A DNA stretch of 64,000 nucleotides. Origin: Microcebus murinus. Taxonomy: Eukaryota > Chordata > Mammalia > Primates > Cheirogaleidae. The position numbers and the translations under genes were made by a program. The notes under the pieces are model-generated. The model was not told where the DNA came from and searched no databases. It saw only the letters and a list, made by a program, of their open reading frames with translations. This document shows, one piece after another, positions 36,595-48,433 of this stretch (positions are counted from its first letter, which is position 1; each line of letters begins with the position of its first letter). The stretch covers positions 24,888,501 to 24,952,500 of the forward strand of contig NC_134112.1 of NCBI RefSeq assembly GCF_040939455.1, in the 5' to 3' direction.

Positions 36595-38015
36595 GTTGAA
36601 TCTTCTATCATCATCCACTTCATAAACTGTATCCAGAGATTTGTTTATACCAAATATACTTCTTTATGAACAACATTGCAATGATGTTAGAAATGTTCCA
36701 TCTGGATGTTCGATCAATGGAGTGTGCTTCCTGTTGAGAGACAATTTTCAGCATGCTACCTGGTATATATTAGATTATATAAGCACAAAAGCCTAGACTC
36801 AGTCTTTTCCTTAGCCTCTCAGCCACCCTTTCCTCTTCAAATATTCTTCTCCTTCACAATTGATGTGTGTACCACTTCAAAAAAAAAAAAAAAAAAAAGC
36901 TTGAACCAAGAGGATTTTCTGTTCACTTTGGTTATTCCACAACTCATTATCCCTCAATTGACCACTGGAGACTCTGCTGCCATATATTTAAATCACCCTA
37001 GGCATTAGCTGGGGATGGATTTATCATGAAACTTTTATAATAGAGAGGTCCACAAGGAATAGAGTGCTTCTAAATGTCTCCTCTTCTGCAGGCAGGTGAT
37101 AACTTCACTCTTTGGTGAGTCCCTGCTGCTTCACTATTACACTCAGATGTTTTTATTCTAAGAGGAAAATATTATGACTGAACATAAAGTTTTAGTGTTT
37201 GGAATGGTTGGATTGCACACCAGGTAGTTGGATCTTTGTTTTTAATCTTTAATGTATTCTAAGATCAGGTATATTTAATGTTTCTGATTCCAGCTGGTCC
37301 CCATGCCAAATTAAAAAAAAAAAAGACTTATAGGAAGCCTAGATGGTTTGAGTTTAAAAAACCTATTTTGCCCAAACTTTCATCTAGAACATAAATCCCC
37401 TCTATTGCATTCTTAGCACCAACCTTCTAAAATGAATGGAAATGATATTTGGAATTTATGTGAAAAGCTAAGTCAGGGTTCAAACAAAAGATTGAGAAGC
37501 AAGGGCTCTCCTAAAAGACAGAAGAGCAGGATCACAACAAAGGGATTGGCAGAAACAAGGCTACTGCAAAGAGCTGTGCAGAGAGTATACTGCACCTCAC
37601 AAACTACAGTGAATGGTGTCTCCTAGAACACATAGTATATAGACTGCACAAATTATAGTATCCCTAAACAACAGTGAAACAGAAATTAAAAACACAGCAA
37701 TGTGACTGAGCATCGGACCAGGAGCTCAAGCTAAGAGTCTGGGCAAAAGAGTTAAAGCCAAGAATAAATTTTGGATTTTGGTTGATAGATACAAGCATCT
37801 ACAATAAGAAGCTAACTGCCTCATCCTAGACTGTCATGGCTTTACCTGTGTTTATTTTGGTAAGGTTTCCATGATCCTTGTTACCCAACCCAGACCTGTG
37901 GCCCTCCATAACCCTATTCTTTTCCTCCTGTTCACTTTCAGGACCCTACTAGGGTGACTCTACCAATAGCAGCCTATACTTTGGGCCTCAAATATAAATA
38001 TAACTCCTCAAAAGT
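36595..38015. other. No recognised gene or repeat
   Basis: Includes an A-run at 36878-36898 and another at 37311-37324. The frames at 36706-37008 and 37432-37626 contain low-complexity tracts and no family features. Part may be very old repeat. Confidence 0.4.
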
Positions 38016-38018
38016 AAA

Positions 38019-38432
38019 TGTCTTAGTCCGTTTGTGCTGCTATAACAAAATACCTGAGACCAGGTAATTTGTAAATAATAGAAATTTATTTCTCACAGTT
38101 CAGGAGGCTGGGAAGTCCAAGATTAAGTTACTAGTAGTTTCAGAGTCTGGTGATGGCCCACTCACTGCTTACAAGATGGCACCTTGAATGCTTTTTCCCC
38201 TGGAGAAAATAAACACAGTCCTTACCTGATGGAAGGGCTAGAAGGGCAAAAAGATTCTAGCTGGTTTCCTCCAGCCCTTTTATAAGTTCTCTAATCCTAT
38301 TTATTAGGACTCTATTTATTAGGACCTTCATCATTTAATCACCTCCTAAAGGCCCCACCTCTTAATACTGTTGTGTTGGGGATTTAGTTTTGACATGAAT
38401 TTTGGAAGGGATGTAAACATGCCAACCATAGT
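38019..38432 (-). mobile_element. MLT1 LTR (ERVL-MaLR), near full length
   Basis: Reverse-complement MLT1: TGTCTTAGTCCGTTTGTGCT, 'ataacaaaatacctgagacc', 'aatagaaatttatttctcac', 'caggaggctgggaagtcc', 'cccttttataagttctc', 'cacctcctaaaggccccacc' and 'agttttgacatgaattttgg' are in the correct order. A 15-bp ATTTATTAGGAC duplication lies near 38297-38323. Ends in CCATAGTG. Confidence 0.9.
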
Positions 38433-38447
38433 GTGGGCATGCCAAAA

Positions 38448-38500
38448 CAAAAAAAAAACCAAAAAAAAAAAACCAAAAAAAAAGAGAGAGAGAGAGAGAA
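38448..38500. repeat. A-rich tract with (AG)n
   Basis: Runs of A separated by CC, then about eight AG units at 38482-38499. It may be the decayed tail of the adjacent LTR or of an unidentified insertion. Confidence 0.8.
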
Positions 38501-38517
38501 GCCAATAATATAACCAA

Positions 38518-38661
38518 AAATAAGTTAGGGTATACTTTAAAATAACTACAAGAGTGGAATTGGAGTGCTCCTAACACAAAGAAATGCTAAATGCATGATG
38601 GATATCCCAAATGCCCTGATTTGATTAATACACATTATATGTCTGTAGCAAAACATCACAT
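38518..38661 (+). mobile_element. L1MA-like LINE 3' tail, left part (split)
   Basis: 'atactttaaaataactac', 'gtggaattggagtgctcc', 'taacacaaagaaatgc' and 'taatacacattatatgtctg' then CAAAACATCACAT match the typical L1MA/L1PB tail. Its last bases continue at 39721 (GTACCCTATAAATATATACA), so the L1 between them is an insertion. Confidence 0.85.
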
Positions 38662-39329
38662 ATGAAAAACTCTTCTAGACATAGGCCTAGGCAAAGAATT
38701 TATGACTAAAGCTCCAAGGGCAAATACAGCAACAACAAAAATAAATAAATGGGACCTAATTAAATTAATCAAAAGAAATAACAGAGTAAACAGGCAACCT
38801 ACAGAATGGGAGGAAATGTTTGCAAACTATATATTCAACAAAGGACTAATATCTAGAATCTACAAAGAACTCAAACAAATCAACAAGAAAATAAAACAAC
38901 CCCATCAAAAATTAGGCAAAGGAAATGAACAGAAGCATTTCAAAATAAGATAGACAAATGGCCAAGAAACATGAAAAAATGTTCAACATCACTAATCATC
39001 AGAGAAATGCAAATTAAAACCACAATGAAATATCACCCTACCCCTGTTAGAATGGCCATTATTAAAAAGTCAAAAAACAATAGATGCTGATGTGGATGCA
39101 CAGAAAAAAGAACACTTGTACACTGTTGGTGGGACAGTTTGGAGATTCCTCAAAGAAATAAAAGCAGATCTTTCATTCAATCCAGCAATCCCACTACTGA
39201 GTATCTACCCAAAGAAAATCATTTCATCAAAAAGACACCTGCACTCAAATGGTTATCGCAGTACAATTCATAATTGTAGAGATATGGAATTAACCTAAGT
39301 GCCCATCAATTTATGAGTGGATGAAGAAA

Positions 39330-39378
<49 letters not shown>

Positions 39379-39713
39379 GTGGAGTACTACTCAGCCATAA
39401 AAAGAAATGAAATAATGCCTTTTGCAGCAACTTGGATGGAACTGGTGACCATTATCCTAAGTGAAGTATCTCAGGAATAGAAAAACAAACACCATATGTT
39501 CTCACTAATAAGTGAGAGCTAAGCAATGGGTACACATGGGCACAACGAGATGTAAAAGACATTGGAACCCAAGAAGAGGGGTAGGGATTAAAACTTACCT
39601 ATTAGATACATGTCCTGGTGACACACACTGAAAGCTCTGACTTCAACATTCTGTATTGTATCCATGTAACAAAAACATTTGTATCCCCTTAATATTTGGA
39701 AATATTTTTAAAA
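38662..39713 (+). mobile_element. L1 LINE, 5'-truncated, nested in the L1 tail
   Basis: Begins in the last third of ORF2 ('ggcctaggcaaagaattt', 'aaataaataaatgggacc') and runs through the 'caaattaaaaccacaatg' and 'gatgctgatgtggatgc' region to a 3' UTR ending 'acatttgtatccccttaat'. ATCACAT at 38655-38661 and 39714-39720 is the target-site duplication. Frame broken by stops. A (CA)n replaces the usual TATA run. Confidence 0.93.
39332..39377. repeat. (AC)n microsatellite inside L1
   Basis: About 23 AC units lie where the related L1 at 53211-53224 has GTATATATATACC, just before GTGGAGTACTACTCAGCC. The microsatellite therefore grew from an internal L1 TA run. Confidence 0.95.
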
Positions 39714-39720
39714 ATCACAT

Positions 39721-39785
39721 GTACCCTATAAATATATACAACTATTATGTACCCATAATAATTAAAAATAAATAAATAAAAGGTG
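39721..39785 (+). mobile_element. L1MA-like LINE 3' tail, right part
   Basis: GTACCCTATAAATATATACA, 'ctattatgtacccataataa', then an AAATAAATAAATAAA tail completes the L1 tail interrupted at 38661. Confidence 0.85.
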
Positions 39786-41585
39786 CAGCCTTGAGAAAAT
39801 GGGCTCCCTAATTATTTTTTTTTTACTAATTGCTAATTAAATTTACAGCAATATTAAGAAGGATATTCTCTGAAATTCCCTATAACATTTGCTTATACAA
39901 TTAAATTACTTTTACATTAAAAAATAGCAGAATCATCCTTTTGCACATCTACTCTGGGATTTTGTACCATTATCATTCAGCACTTCCCAGGGATAGATAT
40001 TATTTTATTGCCAAACAACCCCCAGTGTCCTACACTCTATGGGAGAGGGAGCACTACTGCCTGCTCTCCTTGGAGAGTGAGTTTCTGACTGAACTTCCTG
40101 GGTGAGTTAGAGAAGGAGAGGGCGAGAAGGAATCAGTTCTCACTCGCAGATGGTTTCTGTGTGACTCCCTGCACTCATTGAAAGGAGGTAACGCCAGGAT
40201 GCACTTGGGCCCCCAGCACCTGGTGAACAGAGCATCGCCACCTGTGGAGAGGTCTTCACTCTCTCTGCATGGCTTGGGGAGAAGCCAGAGAATATGCCCT
40301 TGCATCTTAGGAGAGAGATCCATACCCATAAAGACACGCTTCTTCCTTGGATGACAGTAGGACCAATAATGGTTAAAAATTCAAAAATAAAATATCTCAC
40401 ATTGCTTATTACAGAGGGATCGATATTATTAAATATGGTAGCTAAGATGATAGCCTCTTATCTTATAATTGTTATTATTTCAGCCCCACTATTAAGCTGC
40501 TATGTGACTGATTTGCATGATTTTTAACCATATTGAGCTTTGGGTTGCCATGTCATCTACACTCCTTATGGAAAAATGACTTAGAACTTAAAGACAGGTG
40601 ATAAACCAAGTGTATGAAATCCAGAGGTCCGTACTATTTCTTTACAGAGTGTAAATGATAAATTTCCCTTATAAACAATGGTGGCACTGGGCCTGGCCTT
40701 CAGGGTCCTGGCTCAGCCACATCATAGTAAGTAGCAGATGCTCTCAACGCCCCGCCCATGTCTCCCCATTCTTACTATGTCGGTGCACCAGGCCCTCACT
40801 CTGTCTGCCGGCGCCTGCACCTGCACCTTTTGAGAGCGCTGGAGGCATTCTTACCCTACAGCAGGCTGGAAGGGCTGGAGGACTACTGCCTCCTGGGAGC
40901 AGCCCTCAAATGATGAGGCTATGAAAGCTCCAGCTCTCTCACCTTGAGGGGGATAACTCTGAGGCTCATGTTCTACGCTGGCTCCCAGAATCTTCCCTAT
41001 AGCATTAAGCTCCAGCCTCCCTCAGTTGCAGCTGCCTTGATCACTCGCCGTGTATTAGCTTTCCATCCTCCCTGTGTCCCTTCTCTGCTTCCTCCTTGAC
41101 TCCCAGTTGCCTGTGGGGGACCCAAAACGAGGCATAGTTACTGGCCTTAGGAAAGTCATCGAACCACTTAGTATTTCGTGTAATAAATGACAGAATTTAA
41201 CAAAGTTCCCTTCCAATTATAAAATTCTATGGTTTTTATTCCCCCCTGTGTGTCTCATCTAGACTTCAAGAGAGGTATTCTGAAATTTCTAGTGAAAGAA
41301 TATTTACTGGCAAAGGTGACCAATGAGTGGTTTTCGTAACCCCTTTCCAAACGGTAGAAAATAGGGGAGAGTCTCCACTTAGACAATGGAGATGCTCAAA
41401 AGTGACAGTAACGGGAAGTCACCGATGACATTCTTTACCAGCAGACAGTCCCAGTTTTGAGTTTCTGTGTTGTTTGATAGCAAAGTTAAACCTTAACAAA
41501 AACAATTCATTATTCCAGATATACCACGGAAAACCCTGCAAAGGTTGTTTTCAGAAAATGAGACAAATACATTCCCTCTGTGACA
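39786..41585. other. No recognised gene; possible old LTR at 40660-41130
   Basis: 40030-40330 and 40660-41130 are GC-richer. The latter has phrases such as 'gctatgaaagctccagctc', 'cttgagggggataactctgagg' and 'attagctttccatcctcc' that recall an old LTR-type repeat I cannot name. The overlapping frames at 40054-40400 and 40655-40924 lack domains. Confidence 0.4.
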
Positions 41586-41589
41586 ACTC

Positions 41590-41765
41590 ATATACGTAGA
41601 TAATACATACACTTTACATTTAATTAATGTCCTTTTTGCAACATGCCCACAAGGTGAGGAAGGCAAAGCTGAGTAGCCCCAATTGTCAGATGAGAAAACT
41701 GAAGCTTAAAAACGTTAAGCGACCATTCAGGAACTCAAGCCTTTCATGTCTGTGAGCTGTGCGTT
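41590..41765 (-). mobile_element. MIR SINE fragment
   Basis: 'tacactttacatttaatta', 'cccacaaggtgaggaaggc', 'tcagatgagaaaactgaagc', 'ttaaaaacgttaagcgacc' are reverse-complement MIR. Ends approximate. Confidence 0.72.
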
Positions 41766-42119
41766 TTCTACCACATTCTATTTCTTCCTCTTACCCAACA
41801 GTTCTATTACATTCTAAAAGTGTCTCTATTTTATGGGAAAGGTCACTTCCTGCTTGGAAGGTGAGCTGGAAATAGACACTCCATTGCAGATTCCTTCGGC
41901 TCTTCTTGGCCCTTCATTACATTAAGTGTCTTCTTATCTACGGTATCTCATGGCACTACTATTTAGGCATATTGTGCCTAGTATTGGACAACATGCCCCG
42001 AGAAGAATGTAACGAATGAAGAGATTTCAGGCAAAGAAAAACCCATTTGCCTCCCTTACCTGCCCTGCCTACTAGTGGATTTCTCAAATTTCTCAAATGT
42101 TCCACTCCTTTGGCTGAAC

Positions 42120-42418
42120 AGTTTGATTCCTACTAAAATAAAAATATCCTTGATATGTGTAAAAACAAACAAACAAACAAAAAACCAAGCAATTCTGCTT
42201 ATATGAATTTTCTCAAAGGAAATATTCATTAGTATTATTAATAATGGTGTAATATAAACCAAGATAAATGTCCAACAATAGCAAGTTGTTTAAATACACT
42301 GTGTTATGGTTGTACCATATAGTACTAGACAGTCATTTAAAATTATTATGTGGACAAAAATCTTAATGATGCTTAAAGATGCTTAAGATGTGGGGGTAAA
42401 TTTAAAAATAAAGTTATA
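42120..42418 (+). mobile_element. HAL1/L1M LINE fragment, left of Alu
   Basis: 'tctcaaaggaaatattcatt', 'taatggtgtaatataaacc', 'aaatgtccaacaatagcaag' and 'tgttatggttgtaccatat' are the post-ORF2 phrases of an old L1. It continues past the Alu at 42782. Confidence 0.7.
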
Positions 42419-42768
42419 GGGCCGGGCACAGTGGCTGGCGCCTGTAATCCTAGCACTCTGGGAGGCCGAGGCGGGCGGATTGCTTGAGGTCGGGAGTTCG
42501 AAAGCAGCCTGAGCGAGACCCCGTCTCTACTAAAAAAAATAGAAAGAAATTAATTGACCAACTAAAAATATATATACAAAAAATTAGCCGGGCATGGTGG
42601 CACATGCCTGTAGTCCCAGTTACTCGGGAGGCTGAGGCAGAAGGATCGCTTGAGCTCAGGAGTTTGAGGTTGCTGTGAGCTAGGCTGACGCCACGGCACT
42701 CACTCTAGCCTGGGAAACAAAGTGAGACTCTGTCTCAAAAAATAAATAAATAAATAAAAATAAAAAAG
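42419..42768 (+). mobile_element. Alu SINE, lemur type, full length
   Basis: Starts GGGCCGGGCACAGTGGCTGG. The 13-bp AAATAAAGTTATA at 42406-42418 and 42769-42781 is a perfect target-site duplication. It shares GCCTGAGCGAGACCCC and ATTGACCAACT with the copy at 35150. The tail is A-rich with TAAA units. Confidence 0.98.
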
Positions 42769-42781
42769 AAATAAAGTTATA

Positions 42782-42915
42782 AAACAGTGTGCCTGTAAAC
42801 ATTTTTAAAAATTCTGCCTAGATATAGGAAAGACAACTTGAACAATATAGACCAAAATATCAGCAATACTTCTTTCAGAGTGGAGGAATTCATTTTTAAT
42901 AACATTTATTGTGAA
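42782..42915 (+). mobile_element. HAL1/L1M LINE fragment, right of Alu
   Basis: 'aacagtgtgcctgtaaac', 'ctgcctagatataggaaag', 'accaaaatatcagcaat' and 'agagtggaggaattcattt' continue the old L1 3' part on the same strand. Confidence 0.6.
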
Positions 42916-43795
42916 ATTATTTTTCCTAATTACAAAAGTAAATAGCTATCATTATACAAAAATGGCAGAGGGGGGAAGAAGACCAAAGAAGAAAATTTAA
43001 ACTACCCATAATCCTATCATTCAGAAAAAAACTATTAACATTTTGAAGCATATCTTTCTGAAATTTTTAAAAATTAAAAATAATTTTTTCTTACTGTAAA
43101 AATAATATATATTTGGTGTTGAAAAATTGAAATATAAACTATAAGAAAAATTTATTGAATGATTTTCATTGTCTTTCTTTTGCTTTTTTATATGATAAAT
43201 TTTCAACAATGGATATACAATGCTTTGGAATAAAAAATGTACTGATCATGTCTGTCATATTTCCTCAGCATATTCAGAAAAGAAAATCACTTGGTATTAA
43301 TGGTTGATAATGGTTTAATATTTATAAGCCTCTACCATTTCAGCTGGGGCTTTCTGAAACTTCTTTTATCCTGGGTGGGCAACAGTATGAAGTCTACGGA
43401 GAGACACAAAACCAAGGACAGAAGCAGGAACCACCACAGCTGCAGGCTACCCTTGCAGCAAAGTTACAATGGGCGAATTTGGATAAGAATTGATTGCTCA
43501 GGGGCCAGGTAGGAACTAGTCATGCTTGCCAAAGATCTGACCCTCTGACACAGAAATAAATTGGCCAAGCCTTCGATATGGCTTCTTGGTCCAGGTGGGG
43601 GTGACTAGGGGACAGGGCAACAAGCCCCAGTCTGAGGGAATCTGGGGCACTATACAAGGTACCCAAGCAAGCCAGAACACAATGAGTCAAGGCGGAACCC
43701 CATTCTGTGGCCAGGGAAAGCAAGGGAGAGACGTATGGGATATGGTGGCACCCAGAGCTTGTCCTGGACTGTCGGATACAGGACTTGGTTGGCTA
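42916..43795. other. No recognised gene; very AT-rich to 43250
   Basis: AT-rich until about 43250, then mixed composition. The overlapping frames at 43291-43512, 43520-43723 and 43586-43798 have no domain. Confidence 0.45.
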
Positions 43796-43799
43796 TGAA

Positions 43800-44105
43800 A
43801 AAATTTATTTAATCACTCATTCAGTCCACAAGTATTTTATCAAGCTACTAATAAGCATCACACAAATAAACACATAGCAACAGCCTGTGAGGTGAATCGA
43901 GGTGCTCTAGAGCACACTAAGGCTATGAAGTTTAGATTGGGAAGGGCTTGTCAAGGGAGACTTTTCTAAGGAAGTGATGTATCAGCTAAGATCCAAAGCT
44001 GAGCAAGGGTTAGGTAGGTAAAGATTGAGATGGGAAAGTGTTCCAGACAGAGAAAGGAATTTGAAAAAGAAGTCTCAGGACCGGGAAAGCAGAGACAAAC
44101 ATAAG
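43800..44105 (-). mobile_element. L2 LINE fragment
   Basis: Reverse L2: 'aatcactcattcagtccac', 'acaagtattttatcaag', 'gggaagggcttgtcaaggg', 'agatccaaagctgagcaagg', 'gggaaagtgttccagacag', 'agaaaggaatttg'. These follow the L2 3' order. Confidence 0.75.
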
Positions 44106-44845
44106 AGCTCACAAATCAGCTATGACTGGTTATGACTGGCCACCCCACCCTGAGTCACAGGAACCTGACTTAGCTCCCAACCGTCCCCTCCCTCGAGAGT
44201 AGGGGCTGCAGCTTGGCGTGCAGGATGGCCCCAGCGTGAGGAGCTGAGGTCGGAGCCACATCAAGACTTTCCTAAGCACCAGGCACTTTTGTCGTCATGG
44301 GCTGTGTCCGCCATTTAAAAAAATTTTTTTAATTATATTTTCTGAGTGGTGAGAGGTATAGTTTATAACTGAATTAATACATATTCACTTTTTTTCTTCT
44401 GACTTTGAAAGAAGTAAAACATTTTTTGTGGGCCTCTAGAAATACCCTGGGCCCTCCGCACTGCGCCTACTATGCCCGATGGGTAAATCCGCCCTGACTA
44501 AGGCAGGTAAAAATAGAGTAAACAAGGTGGGCCTGACCCCTCAACCCAAGAAATGGGTATAAAGACATTTCTGGAAGCTTTTCAAGGCTGTTGGAAGATA
44601 CTTGGGGCTTTTTAGAAGTTTTCATTAACCTTCAAACAAATGACAAATAATCATATCATATGTTAGTGATATTCACTTATATTTCTATTGTGCTTTTTTG
44701 CATTTTACATGTGTAAAGCATGTCTAAACTCAACCTTTCATTTGAGCAAGCAGGGTATGAACTATTTACCTATTCACTGGGCCAGCCAAGGTTAAAGTCA
44801 GTGTTAAATTACTTAGTTTTCCCTGGAAGCCAAAGAGGCATCTGG
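44106..44845. other. Unassigned; GGGCCC-type old repeat at 44280-44510
   Basis: About 44280-44510 has 'ttttttgtgggcctctag', 'aaataccctgggccctccgc' and 'gggtaaatccgccctgac', phrases of the same unnamed repeat class as near 2085, 5975 and 14985. The rest is unrecognised. Confidence 0.45.
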
Positions 44846-44849
44846 AAAA

Positions 44850-45060
44850 AGTATGGGGTTTAAAGTCAAGTAAGACCTGGGTTCAATACCCCACCACGTC
44901 TGCCATGCACTGGTTGTGCAAGCTTGGGCAAGTTGTTTAACTTTGCTGAGCTTCAATTTCCTCCTCTGTAAAAGAAGAATAATAACAATCACCTCAAAAT
45001 ATCCTTGTAAGACTTAAGTAAAATAATAGATCCAAAGCATTAGTACCACTCAAAAATAGT
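44850..45060 (+). mobile_element. MIR SINE
   Basis: Sense MIR: 'aagacctgggttcaatacc', 'ccatgcactggttgtgcaag', 'cttgggcaagttgtttaac', 'cttcaatttcctcctctg', 'atatccttgtaagacttaag' and 'ccaaagcattagtacc'. Confidence 0.92.
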
Positions 45061-46235
45061 TTAGAAATGTTTGACGATTTTTTAAAGCTTCATGAAGAGG
45101 GCTAGAACTTAGGACACCAACAAAACTCATGTATCTCCTGCTTATAGGAGGCAGCTGGATGGTGGGGGTGGGGGTGTATATGTGTGTGGGGAGGAAAGGG
45201 GTTTTAGAGGAAAGACAGGTAAAGAAAAAGAATAAAGCTGGGATTAAAAATCTGTGTCACCCAGTGTCACCATGATAGCTGAGCTGTTGGGAGACAGCTC
45301 TGTGGACTAGCATCCTCAAGTGTTGGCCAGGGTGGAAATGAGTCTGGGTAGCCCATAATCTTTGGAGATTGCCCAAGAAAAAGCAAATGCACATTATACC
45401 CCTTGAGAAAACATATTTCAGAACCACACCAATTTTATGGACAAGCCTAAGAGATGAAAATACTTATTCAAAATCCCATTGTGATTTTTCAGGAGGACTG
45501 CTTCAACCAGAAACATCTCTACAACCCAGGAAACTCCAGAGCTGCAAGCTGTGGAGATTCATGCAACTTGGCCATAGCTGTGTGTGATTGAAAAGACACT
45601 CCCAAACCCTAACAGCCTAATTTGCTATTTTATACTATATTAACATTTCACATCTATTAACTCAGCACACCAACTATTGATCTGAAAATAAAATTAGTTC
45701 TTGCTTTCACATAACAAAGAAAAATTGCAGTTTATGATGAAAGAAATGCTCGTACTTGATTGCATAATAGAAATCGTTATGTTTCCTTATTATAAAGGTG
45801 CCTAATTAGCAAAGATTTTCATTTTCCCTTGATGTCATGGGGGGCCAATCACTATTCTAAGCACATAGCTACCCCTTAGGTACATCAAAATTTGCATTGT
45901 GCAAATTCGTTTTGAGACAGTGGCTTAGAATGAAACAGAATATATATTTGGCATGAGGTTTTGAAGGGGAGAGGATAGACAGATCTATTAAGTGGCAATT
46001 GTGTTCTTCAGGAACCAACCAGGGAATTCTTTAGTCTCCCCAGATCTGCTCCACAATTTTTCATTCTGCCTCCATAAAAACATTCTTTAGAATGCTCAGC
46101 ATAGTAAACAAGATAGTTTACTTTTTTCCCCTACTGCTCTGAGGTTCTCATAGCACATCAAAAATTTAATATATAATAAATATAATCCCAGAAGGTATAG
46201 TACAATTAAGCTTACATTTTAATTAACATTTAATT
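45061..46235. other. No recognised gene or repeat
   Basis: Contains a G-rich TG patch at 45160-45200. The frame at 45369-45587 has no recognised domain. AT-rich after 45600. Confidence 0.45.
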
Positions 46236-46239
46236 AACT

Positions 46240-46545
46240 GATAACATCCAATGCTGGTAGAAGTATGGCAAAATTTGTACTCTCATGTATTGCTGGTTGC
46301 ATGGTAAATTGGTACCACCCATTTGGAAAACAGTACAGTAACGTCTATCATTAGCTTCACAAATGTTTAAGACTCTTTGACCCAATGATCTCCTTTATGG
46401 AACTATATCCTATTATATCAGCCCAAAGCAGGGGAAAACACTGCGTGTTATGGTGGTGTCTGAGGTACTATTTATGGAAGTAAAACCTAAAAATGATCTA
46501 AGTGTTAAATAATTAGGGCATTTCCTTATTTACAGACCACAAAAT
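46240..46545 (+). mobile_element. Old L1/HAL1 LINE fragment
   Basis: 'ccaatgctggtagaagtatgg', 'actctcatgtattgctggttg', 'tttggaaaacagtacagtaac' and 'tttgacccaatgatctcc' are the diverged end of L1 ORF2. The post-ORF2 phrases 'gtactatttatggaag' and 'gttaaataattagggc' follow. Confidence 0.75.
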
Positions 46546-46699
46546 GTAAATGCTTCCCTGACAACACTTTAGAAATCTTAGAAAGACCCCCCTTACTTTA
46601 TCAGCTATGATAGTCTAAAATATCACCAAATAAGATTAGATGCATTGTATCCAGGCGTCTCCTATTCAGATGCAGTTCTTTCAAAAAAAAGAAAAGAAA

Positions 46700-47085
46700 G
46701 AAGACCAAAAATTCTAAAATAGCATAATGGAAGACATAAATCCAGCTATATCAGTAATTACATTAAATGTTAATGAATGGGTATGTATATCAAAACATCA
46801 TGTTGTATACCTTAAATTTATATAATAAAAAATGCTAGTGAACTAAACACTCCATTCAAAAGACAGAGACTATCAGATTTTATTTTAAAAAGCAACTCAA
46901 TAATTCAACTGTATACTATTTACAGGAGATACACTTTAAATATAAGGACTCAGAAGCTTAGAAAGTAAAAGGATGGAAAAAGATATTATGTAAATTCTAA
47001 TCATAAGAAAGCTGGTGTGGCTATATTGTTAGACAAAATAAACTTCAAGACAAAGAATATTATCAGAGAAGGGCACTCGTCTGCC
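46700..47085 (+). mobile_element. L1 LINE ORF2 fragment with small insertion
   Basis: 'tatcagtaattacattaaatg', 'aactaaacactccattcaaa', 'agacagagactatcagatt', 'gatacactttaaatataagg', 'aagtaaaaggatggaaaaag' and 'gaaagctggtgtggctata' are ORF2 in sense. It is broken by 46777-46832. Confidence 0.85.
46777..46832 (+). mobile_element. Short L1 3'-tail insertion in L1 ORF2
   Basis: 'gggtatgtatatcaaaac', 'catcatgttgtataccttaa', 'atttatataataaaaaa' is an L1 3' terminus of about 56 bp lying between the ORF2 phrases 'aaatgttaatgaa' and 'aaatgctagtgaa'. Those flanks differ at 2 of 13 positions and look like a decayed target-site duplication. Confidence 0.65.
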
Positions 47086-48430
47086 ATTTATTTACAAATG
47101 TCAAGTTGTCAGAGAAGCGATCCTATCTTTTCCATGTCTGGTTGTTCCAAGTCGGAGCTTTCCCTTCAGAAATTCTGCTCTAAGAAGGTGTAAGTGCCCT
47201 TAGCTTCTGAAGGAGGGCTTGGTGGGTGCGTGCCACCCCGCCACACCAGGCACCAGAGACAGCATACGCTAGTGTGTATCAGCGTGTCGCTTCGGGTTTT
47301 TGTTCCAAGCAACAGAAGTGAATTGACAAAGTAAACAAGGGGGTAAAGGAATTTAATAGAAAAAAATCTAGAAAGGCTGTAGGACCAGGACCAGAGGAGC
47401 TCCAGGCTCTAAGGACTGTCTCTTCAGGGCATCTCTGTCTGGAGGAATCGATAATAGCCATCTTTGTTTTATAGGCTCCACGCGAGATCCAGATTCCCAA
47501 AAGAGAACATCTGATTGGCCAGGCTTGAGTCATGTGACTGTCACTTAACTAAGCAATGGCAGTCCCAGGCCCACCGAGAGGTAATTCCCCACACAAAATC
47601 TGTTTCTGTTACTGGAGAGAGAGAAATGAATGCTGGGCAGAAAAAAACAGCAGGTGCCCATGACACTGTGGGAAGTAAGAGTTTCCATAAGTGCACATGT
47701 GCTCAGGTATATGCTGAGGAGTCACCTTGAGTTGGAAAAGTGACTCTTTGACTGCACAGGCAGCTCTAGATTTAGTTATAATCATATGTTACAGTATCAT
47801 TAGGCAAGTAGCATATGAAATCAACTAGGAATATTTCGTTTTAAACTTTGCTGATTTTTCAAAGTTTCATTGCATTATTGGTAATGATTTTTTGCTCTAT
47901 TTTTATGTCTTCTCTGAGAAAGTGCCATCATACATGGTGTTAGCCTTATTAGACATGAAGTAAGCAATATTTAGGATCATAATCAGAGCTATGAAGCATT
48001 AAAAATAGGAAAGGCAATTATTTCTATAGACCTTTTCAAAGACTTAGAAGTTGGAGCTTAATTTGTCAGATTTTTGCTTTTTTTTCATGCCAGGGGTTGG
48101 TGAGGACTGGTACGGCAAAGCTGGTGGGGGGCTGAGGAGTCTCTTGCTCACAGCATTACTGGAGGTGCTTGGAGAGTTCCCAGATTACACCTTAAAAAGA
48201 TGGGGCCCTGGTTGAACTCAGCCTTCTTTGACAAGTTGAATAGGAGTGAGGCCTCTTGTATCTGGATTTTCACCTTATAGGGAGGTTAGAGGGGTCAGCC
48301 ATGGTAATCTGGAATTCAAGGATGATTTAGGGTACAGACCAGGTAGCAGATGACTATGAACAGATTCAACTAGATTAGTGCAATACTGTACTTTATTAGC
48401 ATGTGAAACGTGTTAATGCTTATGTAAAAT
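47086..48430. other. No recognised gene; unnamed repeat at 47290-47600
   Basis: About 47290-47600 includes 'ctgattggccaggcttgagtc' and 'atgtgactgtcac', typical of old LTR or DNA repeats, but I cannot name a family. The opposing frames at 47279-47730 are in this part. Confidence 0.4.
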
Positions 48431-48433
48431 CAC

